Assembly: GCF_011395035.1 (NCBI RefSeq)
Contig: NZ_CP024768.1
Coordinates: 1,559,332 to 1,623,331, forward strand
Direction: 5' to 3'
DNA: 64,000 nucleotides
Origin: Pantoea cypripedii
GTDB taxonomy: Bacteria > Pseudomonadota > Gammaproteobacteria > Enterobacterales > Enterobacteriaceae
Below are positions 15,816 to 24,347 of the stretch, piece after piece (the first letter of the stretch is position 1; the number at the start of each line of letters is the position of its first letter). Both the position numbers and the translations under genes were made by a program. A model generated the notes under the pieces. It made no database searches, was not told where the DNA came from, and was given only the letters and a program-made list of their open reading frames with translations.

Positions 15816-17036
15816 ATGTCTTTTTCCCAAGCGGTGAGCGGCCTGGGTGCTGCTTCCAGTAACCTTGACGTAATTGGTAACAACATCGCCAACTCCGCCA
15901 CAGCGGGCTTTAAATCCAGCACCATTGCTTTTGCCGACATGTTTGCCGGTTCTGACGTGGGCCTGGGCACCAAAGTAGCGGCGGTGATCCAGAACTTCAA
16001 CGACGGCACCACCACCACCACCAGCCGTGGCCTGGATGTGGCGCTGAGCGGCAACGGCTTCTTCCGTATGACCGACAGCAGCGGCGCGGTGTATTACTCA
16101 CGTAACGGCCAGTTCACGCTGGACGAAAACCGTAACCTGGTGAATACCCAGGGTCTGTACGTGACCGGCTATCCGGCAAGTGGTTCTCCGGCCACCATTC
16201 AGACCGGTGCTAACCCGGTGGCGCTGAGCATTCCTACCACGCAGATGTCCGCGCGTGCCACGACCACGGCGACGCAGGTGGCGAACCTTAACTCCACCAG
16301 CACCACGCCGACAGTGACCACCTTTGATGCGTCTAACGTCGATAGCTACAACGCCAAAAGCACCATGACGGTATATGACTCGCAGGGTAACGATCACACC
16401 CTCGATATGTACTACGTCAAAACCGGTGATAACGCCTGGACCGTGCACGCGATTGACTCGACCACCGGCACTTCAGCGGGCGATTTTGATCTGACCTTTG
16501 ATACCAGCGGTAACCTCACCAGCGTGGGTGGCGTCACCGGCGCGACCACGGTAGCTCTGAGTATTGATGGCTCGAACGGCGCTGCGGCTGGTCAGAGCAT
16601 CACCCTGAGTATGCAGGGCAGCCTGCAGCAGAACACCGGCACCACCACCTTCGGCAACCCGACGCAGGATGGCTATGCACCGGGTGACCTGACCACGTAC
16701 ACCATCAACGACGACGGCACCATCACCGGTACTTACTCGAACCAGCAAACTCAGTTGCTGGGTCAGATCGTACTGGCGAGCTTCTCTAACCCGGAAGGTT
16801 TGCAGTCAGAAGGTGACAACGTGTGGAGCGCCACCAGCTCTTCCGGCCAGGCCGCTATCGGCACCGCAGGCACCGGCACCTTTGGTTCGCTGACCGCAGG
16901 CGCGCTGGAAGCGTCCAACGTGGATTTGAGTAATGAACTGGTGAACATGATCGTCGCGCAGCGTAACTATCAGGCGAACGCGCAGACCATCAAAACCCAG
17001 GATCAGATCCTCAACACCCTGGTCAACTTACGTTAA
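15816..17036 (+). CDS. flgE: Flagellar hook protein FlgE
   Basis: 406 residues, close to E. coli (402). N terminus SFSQAVSGLGAASSNLDVIGNNIANSATAG with the FlgE-type motif split below 20 residues as NLDVIGNNIANSATAGFK (18-35); C-terminal VNMIVAQRNYQANAQTIKT. The two conserved ends form the coiled tube of the hook and the middle (Thr/Gly-rich, about 150-320) forms the exposed domains. Second of the hook genes after its scaffold flgD. Confidence 0.97.
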   Translation: MSFSQAVSGLGAASSNLDVIGNNIANSATAGFKSSTIAFADMFAGSDVGLGTKVAAVIQNFNDGTTTTTSRGLDVALSGNGFFRMTDSSGAVYYSRNGQFTLDENRNLVNTQGLYVTGYPASGSPATIQTGANPVALSIPTTQMSARATTTATQVANLNSTSTTPTVTTFDASNVDSYNAKSTMTVYDSQGNDHTLDMYYVKTGDNAWTVHAIDSTTGTSAGDFDLTFDTSGNLTSVGGVTGATTVALSIDGSNGAAAGQSITLSMQGSLQQNTGTTTFGNPTQDGYAPGDLTTYTINDDGTITGTYSNQQTQLLGQIVLASFSNPEGLQSEGDNVWSATSSSGQAAIGTAGTGTFGSLTAGALEASNVDLSNELVNMIVAQRNYQANAQTIKTQDQILNTLVNLR

Positions 17037-17056
17037 TTCACTAACGGGATTGCATT

Positions 17057-17815
17057 ATGGATCACGCGATATATACCGCGATGGGAGCCGCCAGCCAGAC
17101 GCTGGAGCAGCAGTCCGTCACGGCCAGCAACCTCGCCAACGCCTCCACGCCGGGTTTTCGTGCCCAGCTGGAAGCTTACCGCGCGGTGCCGGTCAATGGC
17201 TGGTCGCTGCCGACGCGTACTCTGGTAACGGCCTCTACACCGGGTGCCGATATGACTGCGGGGGCGATGGACAATACCGGTCGCGCGCTCGACGTGGCGG
17301 TGCAGCAGGACGGCTGGCTGGCGGTACGCACCGCTGACGGCAGCGAAGCCTATACCCGCAACGGCAACATTCAAATCAGTTCCACTGGCATCCTGACAAT
17401 CCAGGGCAATCCCGTGATGGGCGATGGCGGGCCGATTGCGGTCCCGCAGGGCGCAGAGCTGACTATCGCAACGGATGGCACCATCACCTCGCGTAACCCC
17501 GGTGATGCTCCCAATGCGACGGTGCAGATTGGTCGTCTGAAGCTGGTCACCGCCACCGGCCAGGAGCTGCAACGCAGTGACGACGGCATGTTCCGTCCCA
17601 CGGCACAAACCCAGGCAACACGCGGGGCAGCGCTGGCAGAAGACACCACGGTGCAGGTTTCGCCTGGGGTTCTTGAGGGCAGTAACGTGAAACCCGTGGA
17701 AACCATGGTCGATATGATCGCCAACGCCCGACGTTTTGAGATGCAAATGAAGGTCATCTCTAACGTCGATGAAAACGAACAAAAAGCCAACCAACTGCTC
17801 AATATGAGCAGTTAA
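17057..17815 (+). CDS. flgF: Flagellar rod protein FlgF
   Basis: 252 residues. Rod-family N terminus (QSVTASNLANASTPGFRAQL, about 19-38) and C-terminal MVDMIANARRFEMQMKVI. Proximal rod subunit; shares the fold with FlgG, which follows 16 bases on. Confidence 0.96.
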   Translation: MDHAIYTAMGAASQTLEQQSVTASNLANASTPGFRAQLEAYRAVPVNGWSLPTRTLVTASTPGADMTAGAMDNTGRALDVAVQQDGWLAVRTADGSEAYTRNGNIQISSTGILTIQGNPVMGDGGPIAVPQGAELTIATDGTITSRNPGDAPNATVQIGRLKLVTATGQELQRSDDGMFRPTAQTQATRGAALAEDTTVQVSPGVLEGSNVKPVETMVDMIANARRFEMQMKVISNVDENEQKANQLLNMSS

Positions 17816-17831
17816 GGCTGAGGATAAAACA

Positions 17832-18614
17832 ATGATTCGTTCTTTATGGATTGCGAAAACCGGCCTTGACGCCCAGCAAACCAACATGGACGTCATCGCC
17901 AACAACCTGGCGAACGTCAGCACCAACGGCTTTAAGCGTTCGCGTGCGGTTTTTGAAGACCTGATGTATCAGACAGTCCGTCAGCCAGGTACGCAGTCAT
18001 CAGAACAAACCACCTTACCGTCTGGTATGCAGATTGGTACCGGTGTGCGTCCGGTGACCACCGAGCGTCTGCACACCCAGGGCAACCTGTCGCAGACCAG
18101 CAACTCAAAAGATCTGGCAATCAACGGCCAGGGCTACTTTGAAGTACAGATGCCGGATGGCACCTCTGCCTATACCCGCGATGGTTCGTTCCAGGTGGAT
18201 CAGAATGGTCAGCTGGTGACCAACGCCGGTTATCCGGTACAGCCGGGGATCACCATTCCGGCCAACGCCACCGCCATTACGGTTTCACGCGATGGCGTGG
18301 TGGATGTGACGGTGCAGGGGCAGACCAACCCGACGCAGGTAGGCCAGCTGACGCTCAGCACCTTTATGAACGATGCCGGTCTCGACAGCCTGGGGGAAAA
18401 CCTCTACCAGGAAACACAGGCGTCAGGCGCGCCGACCCAAAGCACGCCGGGTCAGAACGGTGCCGGTCTGCTGTATCAGGGTTATGTGGAAACCTCAAAC
18501 GTTAACGTGGCGGAAGAACTGGTGTCGATGATCCAGACGCAACGTGCTTATGAGATCAACAGCAAAGCGGTCAGCACCTCCGATCAGATGCTGCAGAAGT
18601 TAACCCAGTTATAA
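17832..18614 (+). CDS. flgG: Flagellar distal rod protein FlgG
   Basis: 260 residues, exactly the E. coli length. Begins MIRSLWIAKTGLDAQQTNMD with the NNLANVSTNGFKRSRAVFED block (about 24-43) and ends with MIQTQRAYEINSKAVSTSDQ. Forms the distal rod through the P and L rings. A 62-base gap precedes flgH. Confidence 0.98.
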   Translation: MIRSLWIAKTGLDAQQTNMDVIANNLANVSTNGFKRSRAVFEDLMYQTVRQPGTQSSEQTTLPSGMQIGTGVRPVTTERLHTQGNLSQTSNSKDLAINGQGYFEVQMPDGTSAYTRDGSFQVDQNGQLVTNAGYPVQPGITIPANATAITVSRDGVVDVTVQGQTNPTQVGQLTLSTFMNDAGLDSLGENLYQETQASGAPTQSTPGQNGAGLLYQGYVETSNVNVAEELVSMIQTQRAYEINSKAVSTSDQMLQKLTQL

Positions 18615-18676
18615 ATCTGGTGTCTTTGGGCCAGCCTGGCTGGCCTGATTAAGAACATGAATAAGGTCAGAACCCC

Positions 18677-19387
18677 GTGGCGAAGCAAGTGATTCTCAAG
18701 CCTGGTCATTGGTTGGTGGCGTTATCGCTGCTGACATTAAACGGTTGTGCGCTGGTCCCACGCACGCCACTGGTACAAGGCTCGACAACGGCAGAGCCAA
18801 CGCCTTCTGCGCCGCCGGTGGTCAATGGTTCGATTTTTCAGGGCGTTGCGCCGCTCAACTACGGTTATCAGCCGCTGTTTGAAGATCGCCGTCCACGTAA
18901 TATTGGCGACACCCTGACGATTACCCTGCAGGAAAACGTCAGTGCCAGCAAAAGCTCCTCGGCGAATGCCAGCCGCGATGGCAGCGGTAGCTTCGGTCTG
19001 ACCACCGTACCGACCGGGTTGAATGGTCTGGTCGGCGCGAGCGGCGAGAAAGTGGGTCTCGATGGCGAAGGCAAAAACGACTTCACCGGCAAAGGGGGCG
19101 CGACCGCCAACAACACCTTTACCGGCACCATCACCGTCACCGTCAATCAGGTGCTGTCCAACGGCAACCTGCGCGTGGTGGGTGAGAAACAAATCGAAAT
19201 TAATCAGGGAACCGAATTTATTCGTTTCTCCGGTGTGGTTAACCCCCGCACCATCAGCGCCAGCAACGCGGTGCTGTCAACCGCAGTGGCCGATGCACGT
19301 ATTGAGTACGTCGGTAATGGTTATATCAATGAGGCGCAGACCATGGGTTGGTTCCAGCGCTTCTTCCTGAACATCTCGCCGATGTAA
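18677..19387 (+). CDS. flgH: Flagellar L-ring lipoprotein FlgH
   Basis: 236 residues, GTG start (weak AAGG 10 bases upstream). Type II signal peptide with LNGC lipobox, lipidated C24. Conserved SIFQGVAPLNYGYQPLFED and RNIGDTLTITLQENVSASKS blocks, C-terminal MGWFQRFFLNISPM. Builds the L ring in the outer membrane. Followed by flgI after 9 bases. Confidence 0.96.
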   Translation: MAKQVILKPGHWLVALSLLTLNGCALVPRTPLVQGSTTAEPTPSAPPVVNGSIFQGVAPLNYGYQPLFEDRRPRNIGDTLTITLQENVSASKSSSANASRDGSGSFGLTTVPTGLNGLVGASGEKVGLDGEGKNDFTGKGGATANNTFTGTITVTVNQVLSNGNLRVVGEKQIEINQGTEFIRFSGVVNPRTISASNAVLSTAVADARIEYVGNGYINEAQTMGWFQRFFLNISPM

Positions 19388-19396
19388 GAGGTTACG

Positions 19397-20503
19397 ATGA
19401 AAATGAACACTCTGCTGCGTCTGGGCCTGGGCATGCTGCTCGGTTTCAGCCTTATTGCGCATGCTGACCGCATCCGCGATCTGACCACCGTGCAGGGCGT
19501 GCGCGACAACCAGCTGATTGGCTATGGCTTAGTGGTGGGACTGGACGGTACCGGTGACCAGACCACGCAAACGCCGTTTACTACGCAAACCGTCAGCAAC
19601 ATGTTGTCGCAGTTGGGGATCACCGTACCGACCGGCACCAACATGCAGCTGAAAAACGTGGCGGCGGTGATGGTCACCTCTTCACTGCCTGCCTTCGCGC
19701 GTCAGGGACAAACCATTGATGTGGTGGTGTCGTCACTGGGTAACGCCAAAAGCCTGCGTGGCGGTACGCTGCTGATGACGCCGATGAAAGGGGTCGATAA
19801 CCAGGTGTATGCGCTGGCGCAGGGTAACATTCTGGTGGGTGGTGCCGGTGCGGCAGCCGGTGGCAGCAGCGTTCAGGTCAACCAGCTGAATGGTGGCCGG
19901 ATTACCGGTGGGGCCACGGTGGAGCGTGAACTGCAAAGCAACTTTGGTAGCCAGAGCACCATCAATCTGCAGCTCAACAACGAAGATTTCACCATGGCAC
20001 AGCGTATCTCGGATGCTATCAACCGGGGTGGCTACGGCTATGCTCAGGCGCTGGATGCCCGTACTGTGCAGATTCGGGTGTCGCCAAACAACAGCTCGCA
20101 GGTACGTCTGCTGGCCGATATCCAGAACCTTGACGTTTCCGTACCGCTGGAAGATGCCAAAGTGATCATCAACTCACGCACCGGTTCGGTGGTGATGAAC
20201 CGTGAGGTGACGTTGAGCACCTGTGCGGTGGCACAGGGCAATCTGTCAGTGACGGTGAATCAGCAGCAGAACGTCAGCCAGCCGAATACCCCGCTTGCCG
20301 GTGGACAGACGGTGGCAACCACCCAGACGCAGATTGATATGCGCCAGAGTGGTGGGGCACTGCAACACGTCAACGCCAGCGCCAACCTTAACAGCGTGGT
20401 GCGTGCACTTAACGCGCTGGGTGCGACACCGATTGATTTGATGTCGATTCTGCAATCCATGCAGAGTGCGGGCTGCCTGCGCGCCAAACTGGAAATTATC
20501 TGA
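19397..20503 (+). CDS. flgI: Flagellar P-ring protein FlgI
   Basis: 368 residues with a signal peptide (LGLGMLLGFSLIAHA, cleavage about residue 23). Family blocks RIRDLTTVQGVRDNQLIGYG and LNALGATPIDLMSILQSMQ are seen. Periplasmic P-ring subunit around the rod, assembled with help of FlgA. Its stop overlaps the flgJ start by one base (TGATG). Confidence 0.97.
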   Translation: MKMNTLLRLGLGMLLGFSLIAHADRIRDLTTVQGVRDNQLIGYGLVVGLDGTGDQTTQTPFTTQTVSNMLSQLGITVPTGTNMQLKNVAAVMVTSSLPAFARQGQTIDVVVSSLGNAKSLRGGTLLMTPMKGVDNQVYALAQGNILVGGAGAAAGGSSVQVNQLNGGRITGGATVERELQSNFGSQSTINLQLNNEDFTMAQRISDAINRGGYGYAQALDARTVQIRVSPNNSSQVRLLADIQNLDVSVPLEDAKVIINSRTGSVVMNREVTLSTCAVAQGNLSVTVNQQQNVSQPNTPLAGGQTVATTQTQIDMRQSGGALQHVNASANLNSVVRALNALGATPIDLMSILQSMQSAGCLRAKLEII

Positions 20504-21444
20504 TGAGTGATACGCAATCGCTGATGAATGCGGCTTACGACAGCCGCTCGCTCAATGACCTGAAACGTGAGGCCAGCCTCGATCCCAAAGGTAAAGCCTT
20601 ACAGGTTGCGAAACAGGTTGAGGGGATGTTCGTGCAGATGATGCTGAAAAGTATGCGTGAGGCGCTGCCGCAGGATGGCCTGCTGAGCAACGATCAAACG
20701 CGTCTTTATACCTCAATGTACGATCAGCAGATTGCGCAGGAAATGGGGAAACGCGGCCTCGGCCTGGCGGACACCATCGTCAAACAGATGCAGCCCGCGC
20801 AGGAACCGGATGAAAGTGCGGGTACGGTACCGATGAAGCTGGATAACAGCTTTATTGTCAGCGCCATGGCCCCGCTCCAGCTGGAGCAAATGGTGCGCAA
20901 AGCGGTGCCGCGTTTGCCGGTGTCACCGGGCAACCTGTCTGGCGACAGCAGCGACTTTATTGCCCAGCTGGCGCAGCCCGCCAAAGTGGCGAGTGACGAG
21001 AGTGGCATTCCGCACCATCTGATCCTGGCGCAGGCGGCACTGGAGTCCGGCTGGGGTCAGCGTCAGATTCTGACGCGTGACGGTAAGCCGAGCTACAACG
21101 TATTTGGTATTAAAGCCAGCAGCGACTGGAAAGGTGAAACCACCGATATCATGACCACCGAATACGATCATGGCGAAGCGAAAAAAGTCCGCGCCAGCTT
21201 CCGCGTCTATGGCTCTTATCTCGAAGCACTGACTGACTACGTCAAACTACTTTCCAGCAACCCGCGCTATGCGGCGGTCGCGAATGCGCAGACCGCCGAG
21301 CAGGGGGCACAGGCTTTGCAGGCTGCCGGTTACGCTACTGACCCGAAATATGCCCAGAAACTGGTGGGAATGATCCAGCAATTCAAAAACATGGGTGAAA
21401 AAGTCGTGAAGGCGTACAGCCAGGATTTAACCAATTTGTTCTGA
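20503..21444 (+). CDS. flgJ: Rod cap and peptidoglycan hydrolase FlgJ
   Basis: 313 residues. N-terminal rod-capping domain (about 1-100, with QMMLKSMREALPQDGL) and C-terminal glucosaminidase domain (about 150-310) with the catalytic-glutamate motif AALESGWGQ (E181). It cuts a hole in the cell wall for the rod. Last gene of the flgB operon; a FliA promoter follows 9 bases after the stop. Confidence 0.96.
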   Translation: MSDTQSLMNAAYDSRSLNDLKREASLDPKGKALQVAKQVEGMFVQMMLKSMREALPQDGLLSNDQTRLYTSMYDQQIAQEMGKRGLGLADTIVKQMQPAQEPDESAGTVPMKLDNSFIVSAMAPLQLEQMVRKAVPRLPVSPGNLSGDSSDFIAQLAQPAKVASDESGIPHHLILAQAALESGWGQRQILTRDGKPSYNVFGIKASSDWKGETTDIMTTEYDHGEAKKVRASFRVYGSYLEALTDYVKLLSSNPRYAAVANAQTAEQGAQALQAAGYATDPKYAQKLVGMIQQFKNMGEKVVKAYSQDLTNLF

Positions 21445-21453
21445 TTTTTTGCC

Positions 21454-21480
21454 TCAAGTTTCACTTAAGCACGCCGATAA
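21454..21480 (+). promoter_or_regulatory. FliA (sigma-28) promoter of flgKL
   Basis: TCAAGTTT, an 11-base spacer and GCCGATAA match the FliA consensus except for one base. It lies in the flgJ-flgK gap and gives late expression of the junction proteins. Confidence 0.93.
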
Positions 21481-21564
21481 CCTTCATAGACCCTGGGCGT
21501 CCTGACGCCCTGGTAACCGCACTGATGACAGCCAGCCCGGTGAACGGGAAATTAAGGAACCGAG

Positions 21565-23211
21565 ATGTCCAGTATAATCAACTCAGCGATGAGCGGGCTG
21601 AGCGCCGCACAGGCCGCATTAAGTACCACCAGTAACAACATCAGTAACTACACCGTGGCAGGTTACACCCGTCAGACCACCATTCTGGCACAGGCGAACA
21701 GCACCCTGACCGGGAGCAGCTACTATGGCAATGGTGTCAATGTGACCGGGGTGCAGCGTGAGTATGATGAATTCATCACCGCGCAGCTGCGTAGCGCCAG
21801 TGCCACCTATCAGGCGGCCAACACGCAATATTCGCAGGTTTCGAATATCGACGATTTGTTGTCAACCTCGACAACCAGCCTGTCCGATTCGCTGCAAAGT
21901 TTCTTCACTAACGTCCAGAACGTAGTCAGCAACGCTAACGATCCTTCTGCACGTCAGTCGCTGCTGAGTTATGCAGATGGTCTGGTAGACCAGTTCCAGT
22001 CCACCGCGCAATACCTGACCAACATGCAGAGCAGCGTCAATACCGATATCACCTCCAGCGTTGATCAGATCAACACCTATACCAGCCAGATTGCCGATCT
22101 GAATACCCAGATTGCCAAACTGACCACCGGTGGCGGTACGGCACCGAATGATCTGCTCGATCAGCGTGATCAGCTGGTGAATAGCCTGAATGATATCGTG
22201 GGCGTCAGCGTTTCCCAGCAGGATGGCAGCTACATCGTCTCCATGGGCAGCACCACGCTGGTAAATGGCAAAAACAGCGCCACGCTGGTGGCGATGCCGT
22301 CAACCAGCGACCCGTCCCGTATCACCGTCGGTTATGTTGATAAGCTGGCGGGCAACGTAGAAATTCCTGAGAAAACCCTGACAACCGGTTCGCTTGGCGG
22401 CCTGCTGGCATTCCGTTCTCAGGACCTGGACACCGCGCAGAATCAGCTCGGTCAGCTGGCGGCCGCGTTTACCACCAGTTTCAACGCCGTACAGACAGCC
22501 GGTTACGATAGCAACGGCGATCAGGGAACTGATTTTTTCACCATCGGCAGCCCGGAAGTGCTGAGCAACACCAAAAACACCTCCAGCGCAACCGTGACGG
22601 CCGCCTGGACCGATACCAGCGCGGTGAAAGCCTCGAACTACACCGTAAGCTATGACGGCAGCAACTGGTCGGTCACGCGTAACTCGGACAACGTCAGCGT
22701 CACACCGACACAATCCACGGATAGTAGCGGCAACACCACGCTGAGTTTCGATGGTCTGCAACTGACGGTAAGCGGTACGCCTGCGGCGAAAGACAGCTTC
22801 CTGGTTAAGCCGGTGCAGAACGTGATTGGTGGCATGTCTGTCGCCATCACCGATGAATCACAGATTGCTGCCGCAGGTTCTGCCACCGGTGGAGAAAGTG
22901 ATAACACCAACGCCCAGAAAATGATGGATTTGCAGGACGCCAATCTGGTGAACGGCAACGCCACTCTGACTCAGGCTTACGCCAGCCTGGTGAGTACCGT
23001 GGGTAATAAAACCAGCAACCTGGAAACCAAAAGCACTACCCAGGAAAACGTGGTGAACCAGCTGAGCGATCGTCAGCAGTCAATTTCAGGCGTTAACCTC
23101 GATGAGGAATACGCCAACCTGACCAAATATCAGCAATATTACACTGCCAACGCACAGGTGCTACAAACTGCCAGCACCATCTTTGATGCGCTGATCAGCA
23201 GTATCAGCTAA
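21565..23211 (+). CDS. flgK: Hook-filament junction protein FlgK (HAP1)
   Basis: 548 residues (E. coli 547). N terminus SSIINSAMSGLSAAQAALST with the NNISNYTVAGYTRQT block, C terminus VNLDEEYANLTKYQQYYTAN typical of flagellin-type ends. First junction protein on the hook; secreted with FlgN. The middle (about 320-420) is Ser/Thr/Asn-rich and the least conserved. 21 bases before flgL. Confidence 0.97.
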   Translation: MSSIINSAMSGLSAAQAALSTTSNNISNYTVAGYTRQTTILAQANSTLTGSSYYGNGVNVTGVQREYDEFITAQLRSASATYQAANTQYSQVSNIDDLLSTSTTSLSDSLQSFFTNVQNVVSNANDPSARQSLLSYADGLVDQFQSTAQYLTNMQSSVNTDITSSVDQINTYTSQIADLNTQIAKLTTGGGTAPNDLLDQRDQLVNSLNDIVGVSVSQQDGSYIVSMGSTTLVNGKNSATLVAMPSTSDPSRITVGYVDKLAGNVEIPEKTLTTGSLGGLLAFRSQDLDTAQNQLGQLAAAFTTSFNAVQTAGYDSNGDQGTDFFTIGSPEVLSNTKNTSSATVTAAWTDTSAVKASNYTVSYDGSNWSVTRNSDNVSVTPTQSTDSSGNTTLSFDGLQLTVSGTPAAKDSFLVKPVQNVIGGMSVAITDESQIAAAGSATGGESDNTNAQKMMDLQDANLVNGNATLTQAYASLVSTVGNKTSNLETKSTTQENVVNQLSDRQQSISGVNLDEEYANLTKYQQYYTANAQVLQTASTIFDALISSIS

Positions 23212-23232
23212 GCAGAGAGAGGATAAATAACC

Positions 23233-24195
23233 ATGCGTCTTAGCACGAATATGATTTTCAACCAGCAGGTGCGCGGAATCACTGATTCACAATCCTCCTG
23301 GCTTAAAGTGGGTGAGCAGCTTTCCAGTGGCCGCCGCGTCAGCAATCCGTCTGATGATCCGATTGCCGCTTCGCGTGCGGTGGTGCTGTCGCAGTCACAG
23401 GCGAAAAGCAGCCAGTACGCCACGGCGCGCAACTTTGCCAATCAGAGCTTGTCTCTGGAGGCAAACACCCTGCAAAGCATAACCAGCAGCATTCAGGATG
23501 CACAGACCCTGATTGTTCAGGGTTCAACCGGTACGCTGAGTGATGATGACCGCGCCTCGATAGCAACTTCTCTTGAAGGGATCCGTGCGCAGTTACTTGG
23601 GCAGGCTAATAGCAAGGATAGTAACGGCAACTACATTTTTGCCGGTTATAAAACGGATACTGCACCTTTTGACGATACCGGCTCAGGTGTTACCTATGTG
23701 GGCGGCACCACGGCCATTAGTCAGAAAGTGGACGACAGCCGGACGATGACGGTGGGCGATACCGGTACTTCAGTGTTTATGTCAATTACCAGCAACGCCA
23801 AAGCGGAGCCGGACGGTAGTGCCAGCGAAACCAACCTGTTCAATATGCTCGACAGTGCCATCGCCGCGCTGAAAGTGCCGCAGGACGATGCGGACGATGC
23901 CACCAAACAAACCTTCCAGGATGCGATGGATAAGACCAACCGTGGTCTGAGCAACTCACTGAATAACGTGCTTGCCGTGACTTCTGCGGTAGGGATCAAA
24001 ATGGATAACCTGGACACGCTGGATGCGCAGGGCGATAGCCGCGATACCATTATGGCCTCGCAAATGAGTGACCTGGTGGATGTGGATTACACCTCAGCCA
24101 TCTCCAGCTACACCATGCAACAAACGGCGTTGCAGGCGTCCTATACCGTGTTTACCCAAATGTCGAAGATGTCACTGTTCCAGCTTAACGCGTAA
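23233..24195 (+). CDS. flgL: Hook-filament junction protein FlgL (HAP3)
   Basis: 320 residues (E. coli 317). N terminus MRLSTNMIFNQQVRGITDSQ and the block LSSGRRVSNPSDDPIAASRA, C terminus ASYTVFTQMSKMSLFQLNA are family features. Second junction protein, next to the filament. Last gene of the locus, followed by a strong terminator. Confidence 0.97.
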   Translation: MRLSTNMIFNQQVRGITDSQSSWLKVGEQLSSGRRVSNPSDDPIAASRAVVLSQSQAKSSQYATARNFANQSLSLEANTLQSITSSIQDAQTLIVQGSTGTLSDDDRASIATSLEGIRAQLLGQANSKDSNGNYIFAGYKTDTAPFDDTGSGVTYVGGTTAISQKVDDSRTMTVGDTGTSVFMSITSNAKAEPDGSASETNLFNMLDSAIAALKVPQDDADDATKQTFQDAMDKTNRGLSNSLNNVLAVTSAVGIKMDNLDTLDAQGDSRDTIMASQMSDLVDVDYTSAISSYTMQQTALQASYTVFTQMSKMSLFQLNA

Positions 24196-24241
24196 CTGAC
24201 CTGAAGATTTGAGCGTACTTAAACCGGGTGCGCTTGCTTTT

Positions 24242-24275
24242 TCCCACTGCCCTCAGGGGCCGTGGGATTTTTTTT
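24242..24275 (+). terminator. Terminator after flgL
   Basis: TCCCAC pairs with GTGGGA (with further pairs TGCCC/GGGGC inside), followed by eight T. It lies 46 bases past the flgL stop, leaving an 80-base 3' UTR. Confidence 0.9.
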
Positions 24276-24302
24276 GTCTGAGTTTTTGCTGATTGCGGGG
24301 CA

Positions 24303-24331
24303 ATAAAAAACCCCGGACTGGCCGGGGTTGG
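24303..24331 (-). terminator. rne terminator
   Basis: On the minus strand AACCCCGGCC / CCGGGGTT forms a stem with a short loop, followed by TTTTTATTG. It lies 17 bases beyond the rne stop and faces the flgL terminator. Confidence 0.85.
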
Positions 24332-24347
24332 TTACAGAGCTATTTGC

